A stretch of 64,000 nucleotides of DNA, taken from contig CADCSX010000010.1 of NCBI GenBank assembly GCA_902805475.1, positions 1,645,001 to 1,709,000 of the forward strand, read 5' to 3'. Source of the DNA: Entonaema liquescens (Eukaryota; Ascomycota; Sordariomycetes; Xylariales; Xylariaceae). How positions within the stretch are numbered: the first letter of the stretch is position 1; every line of letters starts with the position of its first letter. Below, in pieces: positions 20,843 to 32,200 of the stretch. The notes beneath the pieces were generated by a model. It had not been told where the DNA came from. It did no database searches and saw only the letters and a list, made by a program, of their open reading frames with translations. A program made the translations under genes and the position numbers.

Positions 20843-23800
20843 TTACTCCAGCACAGGCGTATTCGGCACGGATTCTTCTCTCTCAAGGTCTAAACTCTCC
20901 TTTTCCTTACCCGTCTTTTTCTTCATCGCGAACCGAGAACCCCAGCTGACCGACTTGTCTTTAGCATGTCTGTTCACGCTTGTAGGTCCTAGGGACGGGC
21001 TACTGTGGAGGCTATCATAACTGTGACCAAGTGTTAATCCGGGAGTGCCGCCGCTGCTTTCTTCGGCGTACTCGTCAAAGCTGCTGCGCTCGACTGATGC
21101 GTTTTTATCAGAGTTGGTAACGCTGCTCGGGCCTTTCTTAGCTCCTAAACCCCGTACCGATGTGAAGCTAAATTTCGAGGAGCTCCCTTTTCGCAGTAGT
21201 TTTCTAAACCCGCTTTCCTGTTCCTTATTCCCAAAAGCGAATGCTTGGTCAGAAAGAGTGTTAGAGAGCGGCTGATCTAAAGTGAGCGACTCGCGCGATT
21301 CAGTAACAGACGGCGCGCCAATACTAAATGCGTCGCGGGATTTGCGGGACTCTGATGGCGATTCGTCTACAGAGGGAGCAGTAGCTTCGGACGCTGACGA
21401 TAAGGAAACACGAGGCCTCTTCTCCTTGGCCGAGTCTCTATCTCTTGCTTTATTCTTGCCTTTCGAGTCCCTAAAGTCCTTTTCCGACTCCTTTTCTTTG
21501 TCGAGTTTGGTGCGGAATAAACCTGCCATGAAACTAGGCGCGGCGGGATTGAGACGTTGGCTTAAGGTCTTGGAGGAAGGCTTGGTGCCAATGACTCCCA
21601 CTTGGCTGGGCAATGCCTGCAACAATTCGGAGTCGTCAAGGATTTCGTCGTTGGCATCGGCCAGAGTGGTCTTCAGCGCAGAAGGGGAGCCATGGATGGA
21701 AGGTCTCCTAGATGGATTCCGAGAGGCTCCCCATGGGTTATCCTCAGTGGACCAAAGCCGACTAGGTTGAGGGGCCCGGGTCCAAATGGAAGAGTTCTCC
21801 GTAGACGGGCGTGGTAATTCAGATGAAGCGATAGAGACGGGTCTAGGGCTGCTTGGATCACGCTCAGAGAATATGTTGCTTCCAATACTATGTGCATTTG
21901 TGCCGAGACCAAATCGGTGCGAGTGTAGGCTTCTCGCGCTGGGGCTGCCAGCGTCCAGGATTTCCGATCCCGTAGAGTTCCGATTGAACATGTTCCAACC
22001 TGATGAGAGACTAATTCGTCGCCTAGTTGGAATGGCGTCTCCATCTTCTACTGAACGCGGCAACGATTGGGTTTGAACAGATTTCAAAGACCCTAGAGCT
22101 GGAGGTTCATCGACCGTCTTAGGGCCACGGTGAAGCCATGGTAGAAAGCTCCGCCTACTTGTAGCCTGGGACGGTGGTGCAATAGGTGACGATGTTGCAT
22201 TAAGGTCTCTAATCCCCTTAAGTGACCGACGTTCGCTAGTCTCACCGGTATATTGGGAGAAGGGTAGGTGGTGAGAAGAACCTTGCGGGCTGGAGAAGAT
22301 ACTAAGTGAACGGGTCGAGGATGTAGGCGATTGGGGATTATTCTCGGGTGAAAATGCCGAGCTGAATGTATTGTGACGGGATGGCCGAGAGTTAGGACTG
22401 GGGGGTTCGTCATCCACGAGGTCATCAAGCATTCCAGCAGGCAACAGGGAGGTTGCTGTAGGACTGAGCGGTGCGCCGCCACTCAGTTGTCGAATACGTT
22501 CGTCGTCAAGTGGACCAGAAAAATCTGGGTTGTGTTCTATGTAAGGACCTTGAGCAAAGCCAGGTGGAATTGTAGGAGGTCGAGAGGGTCCGAAAGTTGT
22601 TGGCGCTCCATATGATCGATCTGCCATCGAGAATGACAAGACGGGCGACGGCACGGCCACGTTGGAGAGCGAGTTGCTGTTCCGGCTTCGCCGTTTAAGC
22701 TGATTTTGCGTCCCCAAGTCGAAATCAACCCCTGATGAATTCGCCTGGTTATACATGAAGGGAAGACCAGACTGTTGCGCTGCCGCTAATTGGGCCTGCA
22801 GCACAGATTCGTAATCGTTGACCATCCGCAGTTTTCTATTAGCAGCAAAAAGTCGTCGTTGCAAGTCCCTAGCACGATTTTCCCAGTCTCTCCTGATTTG
22901 ACGATCTTTCTCGCGCCATTCTTCGCTCTCTTCACCACCAGGTAGCTTTTTTCTCTGCTCTTCGGCTTCTTTTAGCTCCTTGCTCTTTTCCTTAAGCTCC
23001 ATTTCTTCCTGGGCTAAGCTTGCCTGCGCTTGTGCAATTTCAGCTCGTAGCTCTTCAGCTCGGCCATCGCCCTCTTTCTGACAATTATTGCGGTCCTTCT
23101 CAAAAGCACTTTGTCGTTTTTGCATCGAGGACATGTCTTTCTCCCATTTTGCCATATCATCGTATAGCTTTTGTCTTTCGGCCTGCTTTTCCCTTAAGAG
23201 CTTTTCCTTCTGGGATTTCCGTTGTTGTGCACTTCTCATAGCACGTTCCGTTGAACCCATTTCTCGCTTTAACTTTTCGGTCGTGTCATCCTTCTCCTTT
23301 TGTATGCGCCGTTTTGTCTTTTTCTCTTCCGCTAACTCGTCCATCAACTCCTTATGTTCCTTTTCATCTCTAGCAATCTGCGCCTGTGTCTCGTCAATCT
23401 CTTTTCGGATGCTTTCAAACTTTTCCCCTAGCTCCTGCAATGACTCCTCTGAATCCTTGCTTAGGGCATCCTTGACAGACTGATCCATACTCGTCGTCGA
23501 GGGTGAATGCTTGCGTGTTAGCGTATTTCGTCTTGGACCAGTCAGGGTGGCTGGATTAGCTTCTCGTATAGAAACTACGGGATTATCTGGAACAGATGCT
23601 GCCTCTACGCCAGCAGCAGAGCTCCTGGGGTTCCATCTTCATCCGCGTGGTCACTAGGCATAGCTAGCTGCTGCTCTTCAGGGACAAAGTTTGACGGCAA
23701 ACGACCGTCTCCGAGCTGAGGACGGCCATCCCTCCCGTATGTCCGTAGACGTATCACACGACTACCCGCTTGGAAGTTGTTATACCCAACGGCAATGACT

Positions 23801-24488
23801 CGTACGTTGTAGAAATGATTTGGCTTCAGGCCGGTGACCGTAATTGCCGTCTCTTGATTTGCGGAATCGCCGACTAGAGTTGCGATTGTTAATTTCTTGT
23901 GACGGATTACACCTCCTACACCCGTACAACTCACCATTGACACCATTAACCTGGATTGTGAACTTCGCAACTGGTCGAGAGGAAGCGGGCGTGTCCAGTT
24001 GAGAGTAGCGGCGTCGGCACGGATCCCTGCTAACGAGACATCGGGGCATCGGGTACCTCGACACCAAGGACTCCGATCAGTTCGTTGACAGATTTTCTCA
24101 GGGTCTGGACGGCTCGGTGGGCCAACCTATAAATTTGCGACGGTGTCAGATACAAAGGCCGAGGCTAACAGTCTGCAGCTAGTCGACTGTAGGCAGTAGA
24201 ACCGAAATATACATACCACACGACAGCAAGGCCGGTAACTAGCATATTAGTATGATAGAGAACCAAAACGTCTAGTCGTAATAGCTTCGCGGCGTGGATG
24301 CTGAACTGGTATATCTGGTAGGGTGTCGCCTGGGCAAGCTCAGGTGCCACGGCCCAGTAGAAGAGTACGCAGCCGATGACAACTATCAGATTAAGATGGG
24401 TCGTCTTGGGCTCAATAAACCACCATGCGAGCAGAGCGCAGACGAAGAGAACGGTAGGAACAGACGTCGGCCATGGGGTCCATAACAT
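20843..24488 (-). CDS. Membrane-anchored fibronectin-III and coiled-coil protein, frame interrupted three times
   Basis: Inferred exons on the minus strand: 24488-24217, 24126-23935 and 23873-20843, both introns GT-AG (GTATGT and GTGAGT donors). The N-terminus has about three membrane segments (within MLWTPWPTSVPTVLFVCALL, LNLIVVIGCVLFYWAVA and LVTGLAVVW). A fibronectin-III domain follows (VPDAPDVSLAGIRADAATLNW; ITVTGLKPNHFYNVRVIAVG). Next comes a coiled coil of about 220 residues starting near SVKDALSK, rich in Glu/Lys/Arg, and then a long Ser/Pro-rich tail ending VPNTPVLE. The frame is lost at three places, about 24043-24046, 23969-23973 and 23618-23625. At each, one missing base in a short run (CCCC, CAGTT, GCTCTG) would restore family-like sequence. 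The downstream 881 codons are intact, so consensus errors are more likely than a dead gene. Function unknown; tethering or scaffolding is a guess. Confidence 0.72.
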
Positions 24489-27441
24489 ATCGCCGTGGTC
24501 GGGAAGCCAGACTATCAACAAAGAAAATGAAATATTACCCAAGAGGGGAGAGAGGAGGGGGGGGGGAGGATTAAAAGAAAAAGAGAACGTGAAAAGCATA
24601 CAAAATGATTGGAAAATGTTTCCTCCTCTCATCGAATTGCCTCCTCTGAAAAATGTGGGCACCCCCGGCTGAAGCTTGGGGGAATTTAATGGAGGCTTAA
24701 CTGGGCTTACCGGATTTGCTAGGCTTACCTTAGGTAACTAACTCACAGCAGCCTGAGCAGCTAAAGAGCGCTAAAAAACTGCACTGCATCGACATGGGAT
24801 TTACATATATAGGACCCATGTGCGCATACGGCGTTAGCGGGGGCTAAAGCTTCCTTTCGTCGGCCCTAACGTTTTCGTTTTAGGTGTTCTACATGTTCTA
24901 TAATGCCTACTTAGGCAGGCAAGTGCGATTGAGCTTATTTGCTATTCAAGCCTGCTTTTCTAAGAATATCCGACCTGCCTGAAGAAGGTGCCTATCTCAG
25001 ATCAGTCTCAATCTCAATATGGTAAGGAACTAGGTAATCAAAGTTGGCTCTAGTGCACTGTTGAAAGCGTTACTTTAGATGTTGTGATTATTGTATACGG
25101 CTTGCATTATGAGTTACGTTTTTCTTAAATGGTTATCAAAACATCTCTTAAGTAAATTATGATAACTGTATAGGTACTCAACTTAACTTACTGTTTTATA
25201 ATAGTTAGTGAAAGCTAAGGGATTTAACAAAGGTAAACGAATAGGCAGTCAAGACTTCATAAGCCATGGATCCATTATTCGTGGAGCCAAAACCCTAGAA
25301 GTACCTAACATAAGACATGTCACAAGCATGCCCTAGATCTACGCGGCCAGATACCTAAACTAGTCGGATATATACTTAATCAGCACCTCGGTAGCGTTGT
25401 GCAACAATGCCTAGGAAGCTTGGTGAGAATCTAGTCCAATCGAAACAGCGATCCGGCAATGCAAATTGGCGCTAAAGGATTGGGATTGCACATTGTAACC
25501 CCCGATGCCCCGATACCTCAACTTCGACATAGGTACCCGGCCTGCTGAGTGGTTTATATAGCCTGACGTGATTGAGTCCCCAAAGATCTTCTAGGTAATA
25601 CCATTTACGGCCTGCCTATCTCCCGAACCCCGTGGGGACTATTTCGAGGTGCTAACGGAAATACCGGAAGCACACGATAAATGCTGCTATGCTGATGCAA
25701 TGGTGATATTACTGGCCATATTGGGCAGCTTTTATGTTACAGCATGATATGCGGATAGACGAGAAGAGCAAAGGGTTAAGCTTTGTCTAGATCACCAGAG
25801 TAACTAACGTACCTATCAAATAAGCCTCCAACTCCTTCTCAATATAAACGAAACAGTATTATCGAAGACAGCGCAGACAAATTGTAAGACAACAAGACAA
25901 CAAGACAGCAAGACAACAAGACAGCAAGACAACAAGACAGCAAGATTATAATGCCTTGCCTTACATATCCTGCGCAGATTTACACCCCGATCTTAAGAAG
26001 GCCATACATCTGTCAACGTATAAGAGGTGAGATGTGTATCATTCACCATCATCCATCTTACGCACGTACATGTCCTTTAGGTTTCAATCTCCAATAAGAA
26101 ATACGAAGCATATCATAAAGACCTCTTGCGCTTTTTTTTTTTTTACCAGTAACATATATCTACCCCAACATCCTGGGATTATGGAGGTGCTGTGTAACTT
26201 ATAAATTGGCAACAAACGAATATACAAGTCGATCAATGATACTTACGGGGTTATATTGTTCTAGTTAACTAGCATCAACTAGTTAGTACAAGTTATGTCT
26301 TAAGTTTATAGCTATTTTTTAACTAATACCCCGGGTTGACTATTTGTATTTAAACCAACCTCGAGACAACACAACATATCGAAGAATGTTGTCAACTAGG
26401 CGAATAAAGCTTGAATCGAAATTGCCTCACTTGGGGAATCACGAGCACGCTATTATGTACAGCATTACCGTGGCTTCGGGATTGCACAAGATAAAATTAT
26501 TGGGACAGGGACCACTCGGCTTGCGGCGGTTAGCGTATTTCGATGAAGCAAGTCAGCTGCATAGAATGTAAGTCTAGATGCTAGAAAGCCATCAATCAGC
26601 TGCTGTGGTGCAAAGCCGGCATTGGTTCTTAGCAGTCCATAGGCGACGTTTTAGCGTAAGCACCCTGTAAGTTTGTCGCGCGTGGCGGGTCCACTTTAGA
26701 GAAGCATGTGTCATTGATCCGCGGCTCTGCTTGGCTATGCCGGGTTTTATAATATTTTAATACCTACAAATACCTAGGTACATAGTACTTCTAAAATGCA
26801 GGGGTACCTATATGTTGACCCCAAAAATACGACATGTGCAAACATTCAGTATTAAATTTGCTTGCATAAAAGTTACAGCCGGTCGCTTTTCCTCAACAAG
26901 GTCGCCGTTGTCTATGATACTCCCGCCTCGTCCCACCAACTTGGTTAAATTATACAACCTTCGTCATAAATCCTACCTTTAACCTTCAACTTCTCCCTTT
27001 CTCCTGACGCTCGTTTTTTGCTATTTACGACTTCCCGAAAAGTGATGATATAATTCCTACTCTACACACATTTTGTTTCGATCCGTTGATTTCGAGACCC
27101 GTAACTACGTCACCATCGTGCATCTATACCGAAGGGTAGGAAGCATTTCTATCTTCTTAATCTACGATCCCCCTAGGCATCGCATTGTGTATCATTCCAA
27201 GCGACAAGCAAAATCGTCTACTCTAATTTACTACCAACAAATTCCCAACACAACATAAACGGTTCACCTTGCAATACGCTTTGAATCGCGCTATTAGAAC
27301 TCTACGAAAATAAGTTCGGCTTCATAGAGTTTTGCCTCAGTTTGTTCTTGCAATTGGCCGTCTTCCCCCTATTCCACGGTCTCAAGGCCGAATCCAACAA
27401 ACCCCCGATTGTGGAATAAGCAGCGTCAATATTTCTCGAAG
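24489..27441. other. Long divergent intergenic region
   Basis: Nearly 3 kb between divergently transcribed genes. The only distinct features are an 8-bp tandem array at 25886-25945 and homopolymer runs (T near 26132, G near 24560). The last 400 bp are pyrimidine-rich, as in fungal promoters and leaders, and precede the lipin start. A non-coding RNA cannot be excluded from sequence alone. Confidence 0.5.
25886..25945. repeat. 8-bp tandem repeat (AAGACAAC/AAGACAGC)
   Basis: About seven copies of AAGACARC in head-to-tail order, with A and G variants alternating at one position. It lies in the intergenic region between divergent genes. No coding role. Confidence 0.9.
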
Positions 27442-29821
27442 ATGCAGTACGTTCGGAATATAAGCGACTCGGTTTCTACTGCCTGGAACTCGATCAACCC
27501 TGCTACGTTGAGCGGCGCAATCGATGTGATTGTAGTGCAACACGAAGATGGCACTCTGTGTTGCTCCCCTTTTCACGTCCGTTTTGGTAAATTCTCCTTG
27601 CTGCGGCCATACGAAAAAAAGGTTGAATTCAGGGTCAATGGTATCAAGCAAAACTATGCTATGAAATTAGGAGAAGGGGGCGAGGCCTTCTTCGTGTTCG
27701 AGACGAACGATAACATTCCTCAAAGTCTCCAAACCTCGCCTCTGAGCTCTCCTGCTTCCAGCCCGCCCCTTGGACCCGATAGGTCCTATTCATCCAACGA
27801 ACTCCAGGAGCCCGACTTCTTGCAGTTAGACAGCGACTCTAGGACTGCGCTGTCTACGACCTCGTCGCGACCTAAACCTACAGTTCTCCCTCGCCCAGGT
27901 TTGTCACTACGGAACCCGTATCCAAGTCCCCAGGGTGATTGCTTACTCTTTTCTAGGTGCAGTCGAACCCTTAGCGTCCTCCCCCGAGCTAGGCAGCGGT
28001 CGACCGGTTTCAAGAGGGTGGCTTAATCCCCCTAATCATCCATCCTATAGCGAAGAATTATTGCCAGCTGCTGCGCAAGCGACCCAAGAGAACGATGACT
28101 CGAATAATGATCCACTCGAAGCTGATAGCGCGATGTCCCAAAGGTCGCGAAGCCCACCCCCTTTGGCTCCTCGGGAGGCCATTCAACGAGCCATGACCCT
28201 ATCGAAAGAACTGTCGGCAGTCAACATTCCCAGCCGAGTAACCGAAACGGGCGATCTTATGTTGGATATGACAGGGTACAAGTCAAGTGAGGAAGACGCA
28301 ATCAAAGCTGAAATCTTGGCTCGTAAGATATTGTCTGAAGAGCTTCAGGGTGACTATGATATTGGCGCACTTTTCGGTATGGATGAGGAAGGGAACCTCT
28401 GGATATATAGCAGCGAGGACGCCAAAGAAGCTGCAATGAAGAAGACAGTGGCGTCTCTCCGACCGTCAGCTACGATTGCCATTGACGCTGCTTCCGATCC
28501 TGGATATCAGAGTGACGATTCTACTACGTCGACACGAGGACCTTCCCATAGGAGAAGTGAGTCAGATGTCGGCCAGGGCTCTATTCAAACACCCCCGACG
28601 ACACCCGGTTCGTCTGCGTCGGCAGGGAATCCAAATAGAAATTACGCGAAAACCCTACGGCTGACTAGTGATCAGCTGAAGGCGCTAAATTTGAAGCCCG
28701 GCGAGAATTCAATGAGCTTTACTGTAAATCGAGCCACGTGCCAAGCATATATGTTCCTCTGGCAGTATGACACGCCCGTTGTCATTTCTGATATTGATGG
28801 TACTATAACCAAGTCCGATGCTTTGGGCCATGTGCTCAACATGATTGGACGAGACTGGACACACGCAGGAGTTGCTAAGCTCTACAGCGATATTGTTGAA
28901 AATGGGTACAATATTATGTACCTGACAAGTCGTTCCGTTGGACAGGCTGATACGACAAGAGCGTATCTCTACGGTATTGTTCAGGATGGTTATCGCTTGC
29001 CTAAAGGCCCGACAATTCTATCACCCGATAGGACAATGGCGGCACTAAGGCGAGAGATATACCTACGTAAGCCACACGTATTCAAGATGGCAACTTTACG
29101 GGATATTAGAAGCTTGTACGGCCCCGACAATCATTGCTTCTATGCTGGTTTTGGAAACCGTCTTACGGATCAAATTTCGTACAGGACTGTGGACGTGCCA
29201 AGGAATCGTATTTTCACAATCAACTCTAACGCCGAGGTATCGCTAGATTTGCTGAGTCTTAACAAGTTGAAGCTCAGCTACGTCAACATGACGGAAGTCG
29301 TTAATCACTACTTTCCTCCTGTTAGTACTTTAGTCAAGGGTGGCGGTGTCGAGTACACCGATTTCACATATTGGCGCGATACCCCGTTAGAATTGGATGA
29401 GTTCTCGGCTAGTGAATCCGAGGAGCGCGGAGATGAGAGTTCCGCGGATGAGGAGGAAGATGAAGACGTTGGGAATATGGGAGATAGCTACCTCTCCCGA
29501 GGGGATGATGAAGAAGAGGACGAAGACGCTGATGCCGAAGGGAGCATATTCAGCGGTGAATATGAAGGCGATGAAAATGCGATGGGTTCTCTTGAATACG
29601 GATCCGACGATGCTGATGACGAGGATGGCTATCTGGAAGATGGCGAAATGGAAGACGAGGAAGAAGTTGACGACGAACAAGACATCAGTCCAGATACACT
29701 TGAACTTGCCTCTAAGAGCGAGCCTGTTCTTCCGGCGCGAGATGTCGATGCTCGAGACGTTGATGCTGAGCTTATTACTGGTATGAAAAATGTGGCTGTC
29801 GATGATGACATGAAAAAATGA
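27442..29821 (+). CDS. ned1: Lipin-family phosphatidate phosphatase (PAH1/Ned1)
   Basis: Two exons (27442-27898, 27957-29821) with one GT-AG intron give 773 codons plus stop. The enzyme dephosphorylates phosphatidate to diacylglycerol, the branch point between membrane phospholipid and triacylglycerol synthesis; it acts at the nuclear/ER membrane. The N-terminal lipin domain is seen in MQYVRNISDSVSTAWNSINP and GAIDVIVVQHEDGTLCCSPF. The HAD catalytic motif is DIDGT (Asp431, Asp433), inside VVISDIDGTITKSDALGHV. GRDWTHAGVAKLYSDI and YAGFGNRLTDQISYRTV complete the conserved phosphatase domain. The region between is Ser/Pro/Thr-rich, a likely phosphoregulatory segment in this family. The last 150 residues are very acidic (runs of Asp/Glu), comparable with the acidic tail of yeast Pah1. 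The start is the Met that begins the family N-terminus. Confidence 0.95.
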
Positions 29822-30561
29822 CATAGCTTTGGGATCATATCAGGAGGATCAAACATTACGAACAGCTTACAGCGATAATGCATGATCTAACCACGAGGGT
29901 CACCTTCAACACGCAAACCTGCCTTTAAGCATCAACCGTTTTCAACATTAGTCGGCACAAAAGAGAGCTACGAGGCTCCGGCATATATTAGAGCAGCTGA
30001 ATTACGCCATGTCGCGATTATCATCGCTACAGGCAGATTGGTCTATTTTTCGCATGCTACTCGCGACGAGTAGCTGGTATATTTTGCATTGCATAGCGTT
30101 GGCGTTTTATAGAAGTAGAGGGAGCACATCTGTCATAGACTTAAATGTACAACAAGCTGTTTTGCATCCTCTGCACCTTGACTGTTCTAGACAATCCTCG
30201 AAGTATTGCTAGTGACTCGTAGCAAATAGACCCATTTTTTAGGTGCCTCCTATATACCATACGCTCTTCTCAACTTGAAGCCTATAGCTCTAACAGTCTA
30301 TGCATTCTGGGCGTTATACTGATGTATTCTGGCCGGCCCATGGATCCTGAAAAAGACGTGCGCGCGTGCAAGAAAATTAGAGTGTATTGTAGCGCAATTG
30401 AATCCCTCACTTTCAGTTGCAGCACCTTTTGCCCAACTCCGTAACGCCGTCTGTAGTTTCCGTAGCATCTGAGATGTTGCCACGCAGCGTGTTTCGCTGT
30501 AAAAGGCCGGCCTCGTTTTCGCCGCCGAGAAATTGAAATTGGAGTACAATCAATCAATCGA
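29822..30561. other. Intergenic between convergent genes
   Basis: Spacer between the ends of the lipin and TAF9 genes. No gene or repeat recognised. Confidence 0.5.
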
Positions 30562-31422
30562 TCACTCCATCCCCTCCATATCCTCATCACCCATATCACC
30601 CATATCATCACCAAGCAGCTCTTCCAAGCCACCGCCTTCTTCCCCAGCGCCCGCATTCGCCGCATTCTGCTTCTGGGTATCCACCTCCTCCATCTCCTCA
30701 TCCTCATCGCTATCATCGTCGTCGTCATCTTGTTCATTCCACTGGTCACGTAGGCTCCAGCCCACACCACTCAAAACGAAGCGCTCGTTGGGGAGGCGAA
30801 CGCCCCACTCGTTGGCGAGAACACGCGGCAGGGCGATCTTGTTGCGGTCGCGCGCGACCTCCTGCATCCACTCCTTACTCGCGCCGGTGCCGCCGGAGCC
30901 GCCGCGGAACTGGAACGACTGCCGCGACGCGATGGCCAGGTTGATGGCGTTGGTGGCGACGACGGCCTCGCCGGCGCTCGGCGCGCTGGGGGCCGCGCCC
31001 GACGAGGCGCTGGGCTTGGACCCCGCGTGCATGGTGTACGGGTCTGTGGACAGGTGCAGCGCGTCGGACAGGACCGACGACGTGTGGCGGTAGGCGAAGT
31101 CGAGGAGCAGCAGGGGCACGCGCTGGTCGAAGGATGTGACGCCTTGGGAGGTCAGGAGGAGCTCGATTGTGCGGGCGTCGCGCGGTCGGGGGGCGTGGGA
31201 TGGAGATGGAGAGGAGGGTGGTTGGGGTGCGCCTGCTTGGGCGTTGTTACCACCTGCTCCTGGTCCCGCGGCTCCCGTCGAGGCGTTGGTCGTTTGTGTG
31301 TTTTGTACGGTGGTTGAGCCGCTTGTTGTGGTGTTCTGGGTTGGCTGCGAAGCAGATTGCGACGGGCCTGCTGCCGAGGATGATGGTACCCCGTTGGTCT
31401 GAGATTGGGATACCGATGCCAT
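30562..31422 (-). CDS. TAF9: Transcription initiation factor TFIID subunit 9 (TAF9)
   Basis: Single exon of 286 codons on the minus strand. TAF9 is a histone-fold subunit shared by TFIID and SAGA; it pairs with TAF6 in the nucleus. The histone fold starts near residue 80 with RPRDARTIELLLTSQGVTSF and continues in LLLLDFAYRHTSSVLSDALH. The conserved region after it includes ALPRVLANEWGVRLPNERF and the ending VLSGVGW. Flanks are low complexity: an N-terminal Ser/Thr/Gln/Ala/Pro-rich region of about 75 residues, an Ala/Ser/Gly-rich insert between histone-fold helices, and an acidic C-terminal tail with an Asp run (about residues 230-250). The tail and inserts make it longer than the yeast protein (157 aa). 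Divergent from HIS4, with which it shares a 778-bp promoter region. Confidence 0.95.
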   Translation of the reverse strand: MASVSQSQTNGVPSSSAAGPSQSASQPTQNTTTSGSTTVQNTQTTNASTGAAGPGAGGNNAQAGAPQPPSSPSPSHAPRPRDARTIELLLTSQGVTSFDQRVPLLLLDFAYRHTSSVLSDALHLSTDPYTMHAGSKPSASSGAAPSAPSAGEAVVATNAINLAIASRQSFQFRGGSGGTGASKEWMQEVARDRNKIALPRVLANEWGVRLPNERFVLSGVGWSLRDQWNEQDDDDDDSDEDEEMEEVDTQKQNAANAGAGEEGGGLEELLGDDMGDMGDEDMEGME

Positions 31423-32200
31423 GGTGATTATTGTATATCGTAGTTGGAGATATTAATTTGATAGGAATATATTCGAGAAGTTCCCCTCGGATCGTGGATT
31501 GAACGGTTATTCGCGACTTTACTCCTTACTCCATGAACTTGAAAATGCCGTAAATTTGGAAAAGTTGGAGACGCCTTTATAAAAGCTTCGATTGCAGAGA
31601 TAAGTTATCGCGGCTTCTTGGGTAATTCGGCTCGTAAAAGAAGATTCTTCGAATGCCTATTTGACAGAAGAACTAAGGATTGTATTTATCCCGTGTCGTA
31701 TGTGCGTGAGTGAAGTTGGAGAGCTTGGGATTAAAACAATTATATGTTTGTTGAGAAAGAGCCCTGAACCTTAATGGCAGAATGGACATGTACTTGTACC
31801 TAAGCTTCAGCTAAGGAAGTTGAGCCTCACAGCATGAGTGGGACCTTCTCTTAATAAGTGGACCGCTGATGGTACTACTACGTAGTGGGTTAGGTAGGTT
31901 ATGGCGTAAATAGGATGCAGGTTTCCGTATGGAGGATGGAGGGGTAATTCGTTAATTGCCCCTCCATCATTGGGCAATTCAAGGGCAACTGCCTTAAAGA
32001 GGCACCTAACCTAAAGGTTACCAGCGCCGATTCAGGAGCGTCATTCTGAATAATTATTTTTCCTCTCCCACTTACAAACTTAAACTTAATACTTGACCAT
32101 TCCTGTCTCCCAATTTAGTCATCGTCTTTAGGCACTAGTTTGCTAGTAGTCAACCTCGAATTTGGATATATTCAGTTCTACTTGGCAAGACCTATTAGCC
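31423..32200. promoter_or_regulatory. Shared divergent promoter region of TAF9 and HIS4
   Basis: 778 bp lie between the start codons of two divergently transcribed genes, so both promoters must be here. The only distinct structure is the hairpin-forming inverted repeat at 31935-31968. I did not find a clear TGACTCA (general amino-acid control) site close to the HIS4 start. Confidence 0.6.
31935..31968. repeat. Short near-perfect hairpin inverted repeat
   Basis: Arms GATGGAGGGGTAATT (31935-31949) and AATTGCCCCTCCATC (31954-31968) pair at 14 of 15 positions around a 4-bp loop. It lies about 230 bp upstream of the HIS4 start. It could be a cruciform, a protein-binding palindrome, or a footprint of a small element. 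Confidence 0.8.

Noticed and set aside
21282..21770. Plus-strand 162-codon frame
   Set aside because: Antisense to the long Ser-rich tail of the FN3 gene, which is open throughout.
23605..24126. Extra introns to explain the frame breaks in the FN3 gene
   Set aside because: Candidate introns would be about 27-34 bp, below the usual fungal minimum, or would run into stop codons; single-base losses fit better.
27935..27956. Separate start for the lipin C-terminal part
   Set aside because: The apparent start lies in the intron. The GT-AG splice 27898/27957 keeps frame and joins the lipin N-terminal domain to the rest.
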